This document shows, piece after piece, positions 7,197-16,558 of a DNA stretch of 34,759 bases. A model generated the notes under the pieces. The model had not been told where the DNA came from and ran no database searches. It was given only the letters and a program-made list of their open reading frames with translations. A program made the position numbers and the translations under genes. Position 1 is the first letter of the stretch. Every line of letters begins with the position of its first letter. The DNA is from Candidatus Jordarchaeia archaeon (GTDB taxonomy: Archaea; Asgardarchaeota; Jordiarchaeia; Jordiarchaeales; Jordiarchaeaceae): NCBI GenBank assembly GCA_029856435.1, contig JAHQXB010000163.1:1-34759 (forward strand), read 5' to 3'.

Positions 7197-9197
7197 TTAG
7201 GTAACTCGCACCAGGCTTTCCTGTAGTTTGCCGTTCGCCTGTTCCTCTTTTTTACCATTTTTTCCATTTAGGGGCTGCAGTCCCAATCTTTGTTCAGCAG
7301 CTTGTAGGATAGCACCCAACATTTCAGAGTAGGACATTCCAGCGATTTTTGCCATTTTAGCAAGGTGTCCGTCCCAACACCATCCAGGGTTGGGGTTTAC
7401 TTCGAGAAGTTTTGGGTTTCCATTAGAGTCAAGCCTCCAGTCGAAGCGGCAGTAGTCTCTGCATTCCAGCCTCTGGAACAGGGTAATGCACCACTTTATG
7501 ATTTTACTTTTTACGTCTTCTGACAGATCTGCGGGTATAGATTTTATGTTCCAGTAGGGAGAATCTGGTAGCCACTTGGCTTCATATCCACAGATTTTAG
7601 GGAGCCCCTCTGGCAGTGAAGAGTAGTCCTCCTCGGTGATGGGCAGTACTGTGTAAGACTCTGGGGGGTTACCAATTATGCCTACACTAAGATCTTTGCC
7701 GGATAGAAATTCTTCGACTAGGATGGGCCTGTTGTACCCGAATTTTTCACGTATCTCGGAAATTGCATTGATGAGTTCTTCGGGATTGTTTACCACACAT
7801 CTCTGCGTGATGCCGAAGCTTGAGTCACCAAAGTTTGGCTTTACCAGAGCTGGGAAGACGAAGGTTAAATCGTATATGGAGTCTTCAGGTTTAACGAAGA
7901 TAGCTCTGGGAACTGGGATTCCCATCTCGTTGGCTATACCTCTTACCAGAGACTTGTCATAACAATGCGCAAGACACTGGGGACCGGAGCCGGTGTAGGG
8001 TATGCCTAGCTCCTCCAGTAGAGCAGGAATGTGTAGTTCTTTTCTGGGATCGTTAAAGAAACCTTCATCGCACAGGTTGAAGACGTAGTCTATCTTGCCC
8101 CTTAATTTCATTAAGTCTTGGATGAGGGTGTCGTGGTTGTGCAGATATGTGAAGTTGTAACCTTTGAGTTCTCTGAGAGCGTCCTTCATTTGGTCGATCG
8201 TGTAGATGTCGTCGTCGTCAAATCTTGCTCCCGGTTTGAGGCGGTCTGGCTTTGAAGGGTCACCGGTTATCACTACTACTTCTCTCAGCTCCTCTTTGGG
8301 TCTTTTCTTGATGGGTGTCCACTCTTTTCTGACAACACCTGTGATTATGATCCGTCTCTCCATCATACCTAGGTCTTGGTTACGCTGGGAAGAGGAGGCA
8401 ATTTCGGTGTGTATTGTTACATCGCTTAATCCCGCCTGTTGTAGAATATGGGTTATGCTATCTCTAGTGTAAAGTCTTTCGGCGTAGAATTGGTCGGCTA
8501 TTGTACCTTTTTCTACGTTGTTAATTATTTCACGGGTTATGAGACGTTGGCCATCGGCAGAAATGGAGCGTTCCCTGCACACGAAATGCTTTTTGTCTAT
8601 CCACTCCCATGAGCGTGGCTGATAGTGTTTCTTCAAGTATTCGCCATCAGCAACATCTATGAGTAGTTTGCCCCAGGGTTTGAGCACCCTGAAAGCCTCT
8701 TTAAGAACTCTAACGTCGTCCTGAACTGTTTCAAAGTAGCCAAAACTGTTCCCTAGAATCATAACCACATCGAAGGTATCTGGCGCATATGGAAGTTTTC
8801 TTGCATCGCCTTCCCTGAATCGAACATTTAAGCCTTCCTTTTTAGCTTGCGTCTTCGCCTTTTGAATTAGGTAGTGGGAGCGGTCCAATCCTTCAACATT
8901 CTTGAACCCTCTTCTTGCCAGTTCTAGAGAGTGACGCCCTTGTCCACAGCAACAATCCAGAATTCTATCGTCTGGTTGAAGATTCAGAATCGAAGAGAAG
9001 AGATCCACCTCTTCTCGGGTGATTTTCTGGTCGTCTACTACATCCCCATCAGTTTTTAGATAAAGGGAGTTAAAAATACGCCGCCACCAATCAGGAGGAA
9101 CATACTGCTCGAGATCATCGATAGGCCCTAGAACTTTTAATTGAGACTTACCATTTTTCCCCCGCGAGGGGGGTTTATCCCCTGCCTTTTCAGTCAT
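7197..9197 (-). CDS. Fusion protein: SAM methyltransferase + D-Ala-D-Ala-ligase-like ATP-grasp
   Basis: A 666-residue two-enzyme protein. Residues 60-295 are a class I SAM-dependent methyltransferase with motif I LDCCCGQGRHSLELA (80-94), an acidic GLDRS after strand 2, GDARKLPY and FDVVMILGNSFGY. Residues about 305-640 are an ATP-grasp ligase closest to D-alanine-D-alanine ligase: LGIPYTGSGP (397-406), LVKPNFGDSSFG (451-462), EEFLSGKDLSVG (495-506), and the Mg/ATP-binding FDWRLDSNGNPKLLEVNPNPG region (585-605). No stop or frame change lies between them. Both termini carry Asn/Gly/Lys-rich tails with GKNGK. Archaea lack murein, so the ligase half probably joins another amino acid or carboxylate, and the methyltransferase half may act on the same product. 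The ATG start follows GAGGCGC. No partner genes lie next to it. Domain identity is firm; the pathway is unknown. Confidence 0.85.
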   Translation of the reverse strand: MTEKAGDKPPSRGKNGKSQLKVLGPIDDLEQYVPPDWWRRIFNSLYLKTDGDVVDDQKITREEVDLFSSILNLQPDDRILDCCCGQGRHSLELARRGFKNVEGLDRSHYLIQKAKTQAKKEGLNVRFREGDARKLPYAPDTFDVVMILGNSFGYFETVQDDVRVLKEAFRVLKPWGKLLIDVADGEYLKKHYQPRSWEWIDKKHFVCRERSISADGQRLITREIINNVEKGTIADQFYAERLYTRDSITHILQQAGLSDVTIHTEIASSSQRNQDLGMMERRIIITGVVRKEWTPIKKRPKEELREVVVITGDPSKPDRLKPGARFDDDDIYTIDQMKDALRELKGYNFTYLHNHDTLIQDLMKLRGKIDYVFNLCDEGFFNDPRKELHIPALLEELGIPYTGSGPQCLAHCYDKSLVRGIANEMGIPVPRAIFVKPEDSIYDLTFVFPALVKPNFGDSSFGITQRCVVNNPEELINAISEIREKFGYNRPILVEEFLSGKDLSVGIIGNPPESYTVLPITEEDYSSLPEGLPKICGYEAKWLPDSPYWNIKSIPADLSEDVKSKIIKWCITLFQRLECRDYCRFDWRLDSNGNPKLLEVNPNPGWCWDGHLAKMAKIAGMSYSEMLGAILQAAEQRLGLQPLNGKNGKKEEQANGKLQESLVRVT

Positions 9198-10256
9198 GAT
9201 GTTTTTGCGCCTCTATTATAAGTGGCCTACACCTATTTATTGTTTCGTAATTCACCTTTTTGATTCTAAATTACACTTGTATTTTTTATACTTACGTTTT
9301 TATGATAACGTTTTAGTATATAAAAATTATCATTCATATCACCCCCACAATTTTGTTAAAACATGCCGCTTTCCGCTTTTTGGCCCCACATGTTTAGGCC
9401 GCACTCCTATTTGTAGGGATTTGTTTTTGTGGCCGGCTTTGAGAGAAACAATTTCCCCACTTTTTTAAACATCTTTGTGTGGAAAAATGGAGGCAGGAGG
9501 GGATGCGGAGGCAGGCTAAAGGCAAGGTCACCACAAAAATTCAGCCCCCCGGAGTGTTGCTTAAACATATGGTTTGGCCAAAAAACTATTTTAAAACTTC
9601 CTTTTGAAGGCTCAAAATTAAAAATGGAGCCCTAATAAAGCCCCTTCTCCAAACACCAAAATAAAGGGAAAAAGGGCGTGTACACATGTTACTTTGAATC
9701 CCCCTACATGGAACACGTGTACCATAGCTCAGAAGGCTTGCCAACTGTCTGGTTTTCCAGCTGAAAGCAGGTAGCAAAACCTCACGCTGGCAAGTTGGTG
9801 GTTACGAAGAGCAACAGCAAACTCGGCTTCACGTCCGCTAAAGGGGGGCGGGAGCTTCGGCGGGTTTACAGGCACATATAGGCTAGGTTGGCTTTATTTG
9901 GTGTGGTTGTGATTGCAAAATTTGGGCTCACTAAAAGCCTTTCAGAAGGGGGTGGCTGGAATTTTGGTCAGGGGATTTATTTTTGCGTTAGGCATAATCC
10001 AATGGGGCCTCGTCTTTAAGTGTGTGGCTTCCCTTTATGCATGATCTTTTGTTCCTCTCAAAAAAAGGAGGCTTTACATGGCTTCCTTCAATATAAGCCT
10101 TAAAAATGGTAAGACTGGCTAACCTTGCACACAATTCATGTCAACAAACTACATACTTACGGCAAGGTTCCTAATTCAATGGTAGAAACATTTTTTATTT
10201 TCATATGCTACTATTCAATCATAACTGGGGATGAATACAGATTCACGCAAGGAGGA
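9198..10256. other. 1.06-kb intergenic region with candidate structured RNA
   Basis: No convincing protein gene lies here. The short open frames at 9196-9468, 9429-9635 and 9586-9777 lack ribosome sites and family motifs. The stretch 9360-9880 is more GC-rich than the surrounding intergenic DNA and contains several inverted repeats, including AAACATG/CATGTTT near 9359-9394 and the three consecutive hairpins listed separately. The reverse-strand promoter of the fusion gene probably lies at 9219-9245, where AATAAATAGG and TTATAATA occur. Confidence 0.5.
9678..9870. ncRNA. Candidate structured RNA with three consecutive hairpins
   Basis: Three stems follow one another. Stem 1: GTACACATGTT (9680-9690) with AACACGTGTAC (9712-9722), 11 bp with one mismatch and a 21-nt loop. 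Stem 2: CTTGCCA (9737-9743) with TGGCAAG (9788-9794), a perfect 7 bp enclosing smaller CTGG/CCAG and AGGT/ACCT hairpins. Stem 3: AAACTCG (9819-9825) with CGGGTTT (9861-9867), 7 bp with one G-U, enclosing an inner TCCGC/GCGGG stem and followed directly by ACA (9868-9870). On the + strand the third unit recalls an archaeal H/ACA guide: symmetric pocket, and about 15 nt from the upper stem to ACA. No kink-turn was found. Strand and identity are unproven. Confidence 0.35.
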
Positions 10257-10397
10257 ATGTGTTTTTTGTGGGAAGAACTGCCTATTTGTGAAAATTGTGG
10301 CAAGTTTATAGATGATTGTGATTGTAAATGTCCATACTGTGGTGAGGCTGCGGATTGCCACTGCTGTGTGGGAAGAGAAGCTACAACTGGCGGATGA
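10257..10397 (+). CDS. Small Cys-rich (zinc-ribbon-like) protein
   Basis: A 46-residue (ATG 10257) or 43-residue (TTG 10266) protein with the pattern C-x2-C-x6-C-x-C-x-C-x2-C-x5-C-x-C-C, nine Cys within about 26 residues, beginning ICENCGKFIDDC. GGAGG at 10251-10255 is almost touching the ATG but is about 10 nt from the in-frame TTG, so the TTG may be the true start. The frame is open upstream to 10125, but that part has no motif. It ends 44 nt before the 2-oxoacid:ferredoxin oxidoreductase gamma/alpha gene on the same strand and is likely cotranscribed with it. The Cys pattern suggests zinc binding. I do not recognise a named family; a role in assembling or regulating the oxidoreductase is only a guess from position. 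Confidence 0.6.
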   Translation: MCFLWEELPICENCGKFIDDCDCKCPYCGEAADCHCCVGREATTGG

Positions 10398-10441
10398 GAT
10401 CTCAAACCAAATCAGATAGAATTCTTTGGTGATGACACGAA

Positions 10442-12379
10442 TTGTTGAGAGAAGATTTTGTATGGATGGCTGGCGGGCCTCAGGGCAGTGGTGTTGATTC
10501 GGGCACTAACATATTTGCCCGTGCTTGCTGCTATGGAGGGCTTCACGTATATGGAAAAAGAGAGTACCACTCCAACATTAAAGGACTGCACAGCTATTTC
10601 CAAGTCAGAGTTTCGCCTAAAGAAATTCAGGCGGATGTAGATCGTGTTGATTTACTTGCTGCATTCGATGCAGAAACCGTAGTGAGACACATATGGGAAG
10701 TTTCCCCAGGCGGGGGAATAATTGTCGATGCGGAAACGCTGGAAACCAAAATTGACGAAATCAAAACTTTAACCTCGGCTTTCAAAGCTGATTTTCAAAA
10801 AAATTTGGAAAGCAGGGGAGTTAGGGCGGAGACATTAGACGAACTGCTAAAAGCAGCCAAAAAAGAAAATAACATTAAGGTTTACGCCATACCCTATACC
10901 GATGTTCTAAGAGAGGTTGCTGAGGAGATTCACGAGGAGAAACTAAGCCGATTAACACGAATGATAAACGTATTAACCTTGGGAGTTTCCCTAGCCCTAG
11001 TTAACTATGAAAGGGAGCCCGTTGAAAGAGCCATCAAAACCATTTTCGGCGAAAAAAACAAAATTGTACAAATGAACATTGTAGCCTTCGACAAATCTTA
11101 CCGGTACGCTAGGAGAACCTTTGGGGATGACTTTGGCTATAAACTAGAAACGATTTCCACAGAGGAGAAAAGAATATTTCTGCAGGGAACGCAAGCTGTA
11201 GCCCTGGGAAAACTAGTTGGAGGCTGCAGATTCCAGTCCTACTACCCGATAACTCCCGCGGCCGACGAAAGCGAATACTTGGAAGAAAACGAGATACTAG
11301 AGTTAATAGGCGATAGGAATCCTGGCTCCATACTTGTTATGCAGACAGAGGATGAAATAGCAGCCATCAACATGGCCATTGGAGCGGCTCTGACTGGAGC
11401 TAGAGCAGCAACCAGCACCTCTGGCCCAGGTTTTTCATTAATGGTGGAAGGTTTGGGATGGGCGGGAAATAACGAGGTGCCAGTAGTGGTAAACTATTAT
11501 CAGCGTGGTGCACCGTCAACGGGTCTGCCTACCCGTCATGGACAGGCGGATCTTAGATTTGCGATGCATGCTTCTCATGGGGAGTTTCCCAGAATAGTTT
11601 TGTGCTCTGGCGACATCCAGGAGTGCTTCTATGATGCGGCGAGAGCCTTCAATTATGCTGAGCGTTACCAGATGCCTGTTATCCACCTAATTGATAAGGC
11701 CTTAGCTAACAGCAGTAAATCTTACAAAATGTTTGACATCAACCAGATTAGGATAGAACGCGGCCAACTGCTAGGCGAAAAGGATGTCGGGAACGAGGAG
11801 TATTTGAGATTTAAATTCACGGAGTCCGGATTGTCTCCCAGGGCTCCGCTGGGAACGTCCAACATTGTTTTCTGGAATTCGGGGGATGAACACGACCCAC
11901 TTGGACATATAAATGAGGAGTCCACTAATAGAACCTTGATGCTGGAAAAAAGGATGAAGAAACTGGAATTGGCAGACAGGGAGATTCCTTTGGAGGAAAG
12001 GGTTAACTTTTTTGGAGACGAGGAGGCTCCTAACACCGTTGTGAGTTGGGGTTCACCTAAGGGTGCAGTAATTGAAGCCTTGGAGAGAATACTTGGAGAA
12101 GGCTACAAAATGAACTTCATACAGGTGAGAATGCCCCTACCTCTCCCCAAAGACTACTTGGCTGAGAAACTGGAGAGGGCTGAGAAGAAAATTGTTGTTG
12201 AGGGTAACTATATGGCGCAATTAGCGGGAGTAATTCGGGAGCAAACTGGCATAGACATGGATTATTTCGTACTAAAGTGGAATGGCCGACCAATATCTTC
12301 AGACGAGGTTTATGATGCGTTTAAACTGATTATGGAGGAAAAGGCTCCAAGAAGGCAGGTGTTGAACCGTGGTTCTTAA
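10442..12379 (+). CDS. 2-oxoacid:ferredoxin oxidoreductase, fused gamma-alpha subunit
   Basis: A 645-residue subunit of the enzyme that oxidatively decarboxylates 2-oxoacids with CoA to acyl-CoA, CO2 and reduced ferredoxin. The first ~190 residues are the gamma domain ([13 protein letters not shown] near the start, then [19 protein letters not shown]). The alpha part follows, with the diagnostic [14 protein letters not shown] (YPITP near 268-272), [25 protein letters not shown] and [13 protein letters not shown]. The fused gamma-alpha plus separate beta layout is that of the two-subunit archaeal enzymes studied in Sulfolobus, which have broad 2-oxoacid specificity, so pyruvate, 2-oxoglutarate or branched-chain acids are all possible here. 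The start is one of two adjacent TTG codons (10442 or 10445), with GGTGA at 10429-10433. It overlaps the beta gene by 11 nt. Confidence 0.93.
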   Translation: MLREDFVWMAGGPQGSGVDSGTNIFARACCYGGLHVYGKREYHSNIKGLHSYFQVRVSPKEIQADVDRVDLLAAFDAETVVRHIWEVSPGGGIIVDAETLETKIDEIKTLTSAFKADFQKNLESRGVRAETLDELLKAAKKENNIKVYAIPYTDVLREVAEEIHEEKLSRLTRMINVLTLGVSLALVNYEREPVERAIKTIFGEKNKIVQMNIVAFDKSYRYARRTFGDDFGYKLETISTEEKRIFLQGTQAVALGKLVGGCRFQSYYPITPAADESEYLEENEILELIGDRNPGSILVMQTEDEIAAINMAIGAALTGARAATSTSGPGFSLMVEGLGWAGNNEVPVVVNYYQRGAPSTGLPTRHGQADLRFAMHASHGEFPRIVLCSGDIQECFYDAARAFNYAERYQMPVIHLIDKALANSSKSYKMFDINQIRIERGQLLGEKDVGNEEYLRFKFTESGLSPRAPLGTSNIVFWNSGDEHDPLGHINEESTNRTLMLEKRMKKLELADREIPLEERVNFFGDEEAPNTVVSWGSPKGAVIEALERILGEGYKMNFIQVRMPLPLPKDYLAEKLERAEKKIVVEGNYMAQLAGVIREQTGIDMDYFVLKWNGRPISSDEVYDAFKLIMEEKAPRRQVLNRGS

Positions 12380-13337
12380 AGCAGCAGACTATAAAAGCAC
12401 ATACTTTGCAGATTGGTGTCCGGGATGCGGAAACTTTGGCATACTTTCAGCCATGCAAATGGCGCTTGCAGAACTGCAATTACCGCGCCACAAAACAGCC
12501 ATATTTACAGGAATAGGGTGCAGCGGTAAAATGGCCCAGTGCCTAAACATTAACGGGATCCATGTACTACACGGCAGAGCATTGCCCTACGCCATTGGAG
12601 CAAAACTAGCTAACCCTGAACTGGAAGTGATTGCAGAGGGCGGAGACGGAGACGGCCTCGGAATAGGAGTAGGACACTTCGTAAGCGCCGGCAGGAGAAA
12701 CATAGACATAACATACATTATCCATGACAATGGAGTCTATGGATTAACTAAAGGGCAGGCGTCCCCCACCCTTGAACTGGGACTACAAACCAAGTCTTTG
12801 CCCAAACCCAACATAAACGCAGCAATTAACGCGATAGCCATAGCTCTAGCAGCAGGCTACACGTTTATCGCCCGGGGATACGCTTACGATGTCCGACACC
12901 TAAAAGAAATGATAAAAAGAGGAATTCAGCATAGAGGACTGGCTCTAATAATTGTTCAACAGCCATGCCCCACATATAACAACATCAACACAAAGGAATG
13001 GTATGGAGGGGAAGACCGCATAGATCCCAAAACCGGAAAGCCCACACCCAGACTGTACAAGCTTGAAGAAACTGGCTACGATGGAGTAGTTCACAGTCCA
13101 GACGAGGCTTTTGAAAAGCAAATGGCGGCTTTAACCAAGGCTCAGGAGTGGGGCGACAAAATACCCATAGGAGTATTCTACCAGAACGAGTTTGAACCCA
13201 CCTACCAAGATAGAATAGTGAAAAGAATACCAAACTACCTGCAAAGCCCACCAGCCAAACAGCCCATCAGTGACCAACAAGGCAAACCAATCACAAACAT
13301 AACCGCCCTACTTGAGAAACTTAAAGTCACTGGTTAG
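12369..13337 (+). CDS. 2-oxoacid:ferredoxin oxidoreductase, beta subunit
   Basis: A 322-residue thiamine-diphosphate-binding subunit. The cluster ligands expected from the Sulfolobus enzyme are all present: Cys17 and Cys20 in [10 protein letters not shown], Cys51 in GIGCSGK and Cys200 in QQPCPTYNN. The TPP/Mg motif is [10 protein letters not shown] (91-100) with the following Asn in [14 protein letters not shown] (117-130). No separate delta (ferredoxin) subunit is fused, so an external ferredoxin must take the electrons; the Zn-ferredoxin gene 168 nt further on is the obvious candidate. The GTG start lies within the last codons of the gamma/alpha gene, a coupling typical of stoichiometric subunits. 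Confidence 0.94.
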   Translation: MVLKAADYKSTYFADWCPGCGNFGILSAMQMALAELQLPRHKTAIFTGIGCSGKMAQCLNINGIHVLHGRALPYAIGAKLANPELEVIAEGGDGDGLGIGVGHFVSAGRRNIDITYIIHDNGVYGLTKGQASPTLELGLQTKSLPKPNINAAINAIAIALAAGYTFIARGYAYDVRHLKEMIKRGIQHRGLALIIVQQPCPTYNNINTKEWYGGEDRIDPKTGKPTPRLYKLEETGYDGVVHSPDEAFEKQMAALTKAQEWGDKIPIGVFYQNEFEPTYQDRIVKRIPNYLQSPPAKQPISDQQGKPITNITALLEKLKVTG

Positions 13338-13505
13338 GACCCAAGGAAAGACAAAAAAGTTAGGGGGCTAGCTCAAAATGAAGGGAAATTTCTAGGCTCT
13401 CCAAATACATGTTATTGTCAGCCAATCTGGATAGAAGCTCCGAAATATTTTCATTTTTTATTTTTTGTTATTCCTTAATCCTCTAAGGTTTGCCCTTTTT
13501 ATGTG

Positions 13506-13820
13506 TTAGCTGGTTTTTATTTTTATTGCATTAACTGGGCATTGTTCTTCACAAGCCATACATTGGATGCAGTCCTCTTCTCTAGCGGGGTCAGATTTCT
13601 TTTCGGAAACTGGATGATTGGGTGCGTCTGCCCATTCAAAAACTGACACGGGGCATACGTCGATACAAACTCCGTCCCCTTCACAAATGTCCCAATCAAC
13701 TGCCACATTGGTTCCATGAATACCCAGTTTTTCTGGTGGCTCAACAGGTCCCCATACATTGTGATTTTGGTGTCTACCCACTATTCTGCGACTCTTTTCA
13801 AAATTAGTATCTATAGGCAA
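13506..13820 (-). CDS. Zinc-containing dicluster ferredoxin
   Basis: A 104-residue ferredoxin of the type described from Sulfolobus and Thermoplasma. The N-terminal extension contains the zinc ligands His17, His20 and His35, with Asp77 from the core as fourth ligand, all in the expected places (VGRHQNH, LGIHGT, KKSDP). The first cluster motif is C46-x2-D49-x2-C52-x3-C56-P, where Asp replaces the second Cys, which predicts a 3Fe-4S cluster. The second motif is C84-x2-C87-x2-C90-x3-C94-P for a 4Fe-4S cluster. In Sulfolobus this ferredoxin is the electron acceptor of the 2-oxoacid oxidoreductase whose homologue lies next door, convergent. The start is TTG with GGAGGGAT 7 nt upstream. Identification is very secure. 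Confidence 0.95.
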   Translation of the reverse strand: MPIDTNFEKSRRIVGRHQNHNVWGPVEPPEKLGIHGTNVAVDWDICEGDGVCIDVCPVSVFEWADAPNHPVSEKKSDPAREEDCIQCMACEEQCPVNAIKIKTS

Positions 13821-13968
13821 AAATATCCCTCCTATGGATTTTAGAGAGAATTGCTATTAATATCTCTTCCCATTTTTTTTAAGGGAAGGCAAAAATTGGA
13901 GAACTGGATCTGGATGCAAAATTCACGGTGAATTTTGTAGAGGAGAAGAAATGAAGGGTATTTTTTGA

Positions 13969-15348
13969 CTATTGCTTTGTTTTCTCTATGGGATAGCCGG
14001 CCTCCTTCCAGGCCATTATTCCGCCTAGTACGCTTGTTACTTTTTCGTAACCATTCATTTTTAGTATGCTGGCTGCGATGCTGGTTTTATATCCCGAGTC
14101 GCAGTACACCACTACGTGTTTTTCTTTGGGCACTTCCCTTAATCGGTTTTTTAGGTCTCCTACCCAGATGTGGTGGGCGTTCTTCACGTGGCCTTCCTGC
14201 TCCCACTTGTTTTCGTCTCTTACATCGAGGATAAAAAGGGACTTGTCTTCAAGGTTCTTTTCAAATTCGTGAACAGACCAAGTATTTACCTTTTCGACTT
14301 GTTCGGCTTCCCTGTACCAAGCAGGAAATCCTCCGGCTAGGTAGCCTTGGAGGTTGTCGTAACCTAGGCGAATAAAGTATCTCACGGTTTGGTCAAGGGC
14401 AGCATTGCCATCAGTGATGATAATAATTGGGTCTTCATAGTTTAGCATCCAGCCTATGAAGAGTGGCAGGCCGCTTCGCCATATATTTATGCTTTTGGGC
14501 ACATGTCCCCCCGAGAAACCTGTGGGCATCCTCGTATCCACGATTTGGGCACCGTTTTCGCGGTGCTTTTTTAGTTCTGCTACATTTACTGCTTTAAGAG
14601 GGGGTAAGCGTTGTAGGAGGGGAGGACCCTCTTTGTTGTACTCTTCCATTTTTCTAAAGTATGGGGGTCTATCAAGCTTCTCCCTCATTTTGCGGGCAAC
14701 AAATGCCGCTTTATCTTTTAGTTGTAATGCCTTATTAGTTTTCTTTTCAAACCCTATTGTGGTGTATTCAAGGTCTCCAATCGCCCCTCCACAAACGGAG
14801 CCCTTTCCATGAGCTGAGCAAACAATGACTCCCTCACCCAATTTTAATAGTTTGCCAAAAAGGCTATCATATAAATTGCTTGCTAACCTTTCCTTTTCTT
14901 TTTCTCCATAGAGGTCTGTTCTTCCAACATCTCCCGCAAACAGGGTGTCACCAGTAAACACCATGTACACTTCGTTGGAGGATTCTCTATCCTTTAAGGT
15001 AATTGAGATGCTTTCATCAGTGTGCCCCGGTGTTTCAAGTACTTCCAATTCCAGCATACCTACCTCAAATTTGTCTCCTTCCTTTACTCCCCGCCCATAG
15101 GAGAAATCTAGTCTTGAGCCATGATGAATTTCTGCACCAGTCACGTTTGCCAGTTCCAATGAACCGACAACGTAGTCCTCGTTCCTGTGGGTTTCAAAAA
15201 TGTGAGTAATTCTTACTTCATACCTGTTTGAGAGATCAAGATAAACGTCTATGTCTCTTCTCGGATCAATGACTGCAGCCCGATTTCCAGAACCCACAAA
15301 ATAGGAGTTATGCGCTATTATTTCAGACTTCACCTTCTCAAATATCAA
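13969..15348 (-). CDS. Persulfide-dioxygenase-like MBL hydrolase with two rhodanese domains
   Basis: A metallo-beta-lactamase domain (residues 1-240) followed by two rhodanese domains (about 258-360 and 370-460), the same order as bacterial CstB. Numbered from the GTG at 15363, the mononuclear-iron ligands of ETHE1-type persulfide dioxygenases are conserved: His59, His114 (TPGHTDES) and Asp139 (FTGDTLF). The rest of the HxHxDH motif reads HRNEDY, so a two-metal hydrolase is unlikely. The first rhodanese lacks the catalytic Cys (ITDGNA at the loop); the second has it, Cys421 in YCDSGYKTS. Expected chemistry is oxidation of glutathione- or CoA-persulfide sulfur to sulfite, with sulfane-sulfur transfer by rhodanese. 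GGAGG lies 7-8 nt before the in-frame TTG at 15348, so I start there, not at the upstream GTG. The tandem rhodanese gene lies upstream on the same strand, 130 nt away. Confidence 0.88.
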   Translation of the reverse strand: MIFEKVKSEIIAHNSYFVGSGNRAAVIDPRRDIDVYLDLSNRYEVRITHIFETHRNEDYVVGSLELANVTGAEIHHGSRLDFSYGRGVKEGDKFEVGMLELEVLETPGHTDESISITLKDRESSNEVYMVFTGDTLFAGDVGRTDLYGEKEKERLASNLYDSLFGKLLKLGEGVIVCSAHGKGSVCGGAIGDLEYTTIGFEKKTNKALQLKDKAAFVARKMREKLDRPPYFRKMEEYNKEGPPLLQRLPPLKAVNVAELKKHRENGAQIVDTRMPTGFSGGHVPKSINIWRSGLPLFIGWMLNYEDPIIIITDGNAALDQTVRYFIRLGYDNLQGYLAGGFPAWYREAEQVEKVNTWSVHEFEKNLEDKSLFILDVRDENKWEQEGHVKNAHHIWVGDLKNRLREVPKEKHVVVYCDSGYKTSIAASILKMNGYEKVTSVLGGIMAWKEAGYPIEKTKQ

Positions 15349-15478
15349 TCCAAAAACCTCCACAAAAAATTATTCAAAACTTTTAACAAAACCACACACT
15401 ACACATTTCAAACCAATTTGAAATAAGAAAAAAATGGTTGAGTCCCACTCAAACATGGTAGAAATAGGGGTCTGAGAT

Positions 15479-16348
15479 TTAGCGTGGGTTTTTTCCCACC
15501 ACTGTTGGATTTTCGGGGTAGGCTGTCCACTCTGTGAATGAGCCTTCGTATATTTTTACTTTGGGGAATTCCAGGTAATATTTGAACAGGAGGAACTCAT
15601 TTGTTGCTTCTCTCCCTGTTCCGCAGGAACAGATTATGGTTTTGTCGGGCGTAACTTTGCTGGCGTCAAGTATGGCCTGAATCTCTTTATCGGGTTTAAG
15701 CAGTCTTTTGTTTTTGGCGTCCATAAAGTTTGCCCAAGGTAGGTTTATTGCCCCCGGTATGTGGCCAGGCTTAATCCAGGGTCCTTGGCCCTCGTAAACG
15801 GGTGCGGGGCGGGCGTCCAAAAGAATCACATCTTCCCGATCCTTTATTTTCTTGAATTCCTCATATTCGACGTAGAATTCTTTGCGGACTTGGACCTTGA
15901 AGTTGGATTCTTCTATTTTGGGAAATTCTTTGGTGAGTTTTTTGCCCTCCTCCTTCCACTTGTCAATGCCTCCGTCAAGAATGTAAACATTATTGTGTCC
16001 GAAGCGAATCAGGGTGTAGGCTACCATGGTCTGCTCTAAACCATCACCCCAACCCTTAACGGGCCCTACACCAGTATAAACGACCACTGGTACATCTGGC
16101 TTGAGGCCGTTTCTGCGGAAAAGTGCTTGGGCAACCTCTTTGGGAACGTATTTTCCAGGGATTCCCTTATAAGGGACGCGGAACAGTTTCTCGCTTATAT
16201 AAACTGCTCCGGGTATATGCTCCTGAATATAGTCGTGGATGTCGGGCTGAGTATCCAGTATCATCAAATTTTCCTCTAGGTGCTCCTCCAACCAGTCGGT
16301 TGAAACCCATTTCACTATACCCCTTCCATAAGGATATTTCTTAGCCAT
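15479..16348 (-). CDS. Thiosulfate/3-mercaptopyruvate sulfurtransferase (tandem rhodanese)
   Basis: A 289-residue protein of two rhodanese domains. The N-terminal one (to about 140) lacks a Cys in its active loop ([11 protein letters not shown]) and is structural. The C-terminal one has the catalytic loop CGTGREA with Cys242, preceded by Cys240. [11 protein letters not shown] and [11 protein letters not shown] are the conserved CH2 motifs. It transfers sulfane sulfur from thiosulfate or mercaptopyruvate to cyanide or thiol acceptors. The ATG start is preceded by GAGGAGGCG. It lies on the same strand as the MBL-rhodanese gene downstream and the rubrerythrin pseudogene upstream, a sulfur/oxidant-stress neighbourhood. 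A TATA-like AATTTAAAT lies near 16403-16412, so it probably has its own promoter. Confidence 0.92.
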   Translation of the reverse strand: MAKKYPYGRGIVKWVSTDWLEEHLEENLMILDTQPDIHDYIQEHIPGAVYISEKLFRVPYKGIPGKYVPKEVAQALFRRNGLKPDVPVVVYTGVGPVKGWGDGLEQTMVAYTLIRFGHNNVYILDGGIDKWKEEGKKLTKEFPKIEESNFKVQVRKEFYVEYEEFKKIKDREDVILLDARPAPVYEGQGPWIKPGHIPGAINLPWANFMDAKNKRLLKPDKEIQAILDASKVTPDKTIICSCGTGREATNEFLLFKYYLEFPKVKIYEGSFTEWTAYPENPTVVGKNPR

Positions 16349-16558
16349 AAAAACAACGCCTCCTCAAAATCATAAATTAAAATTGACCTCCCAGTCTAAT
16401 TCAATTTAAATTATGAATATTATCTAATACTAGATATCCATTTTAACTTTGCCCTAAAATCCTCCACCCCACCCGAAGGCTCCACCAAAAAATAGAAAAT
16501 GGGTGGTGCAGGGATTTCGACCAAACTATAAACAGTAGATAATTGTGGAGAAAGCCTT

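Noticed and set aside
9725-9736. TAGCTCAGAAGG, like a tRNA D-arm
   Set aside because: No acceptor, anticodon or T-arm (GTTCRANNC) can be placed around it.
10125-10256. N-terminal extension of the small Cys-rich protein
   Set aside because: The extension has no conserved feature, and GGAGG lies just before the internal start codons.
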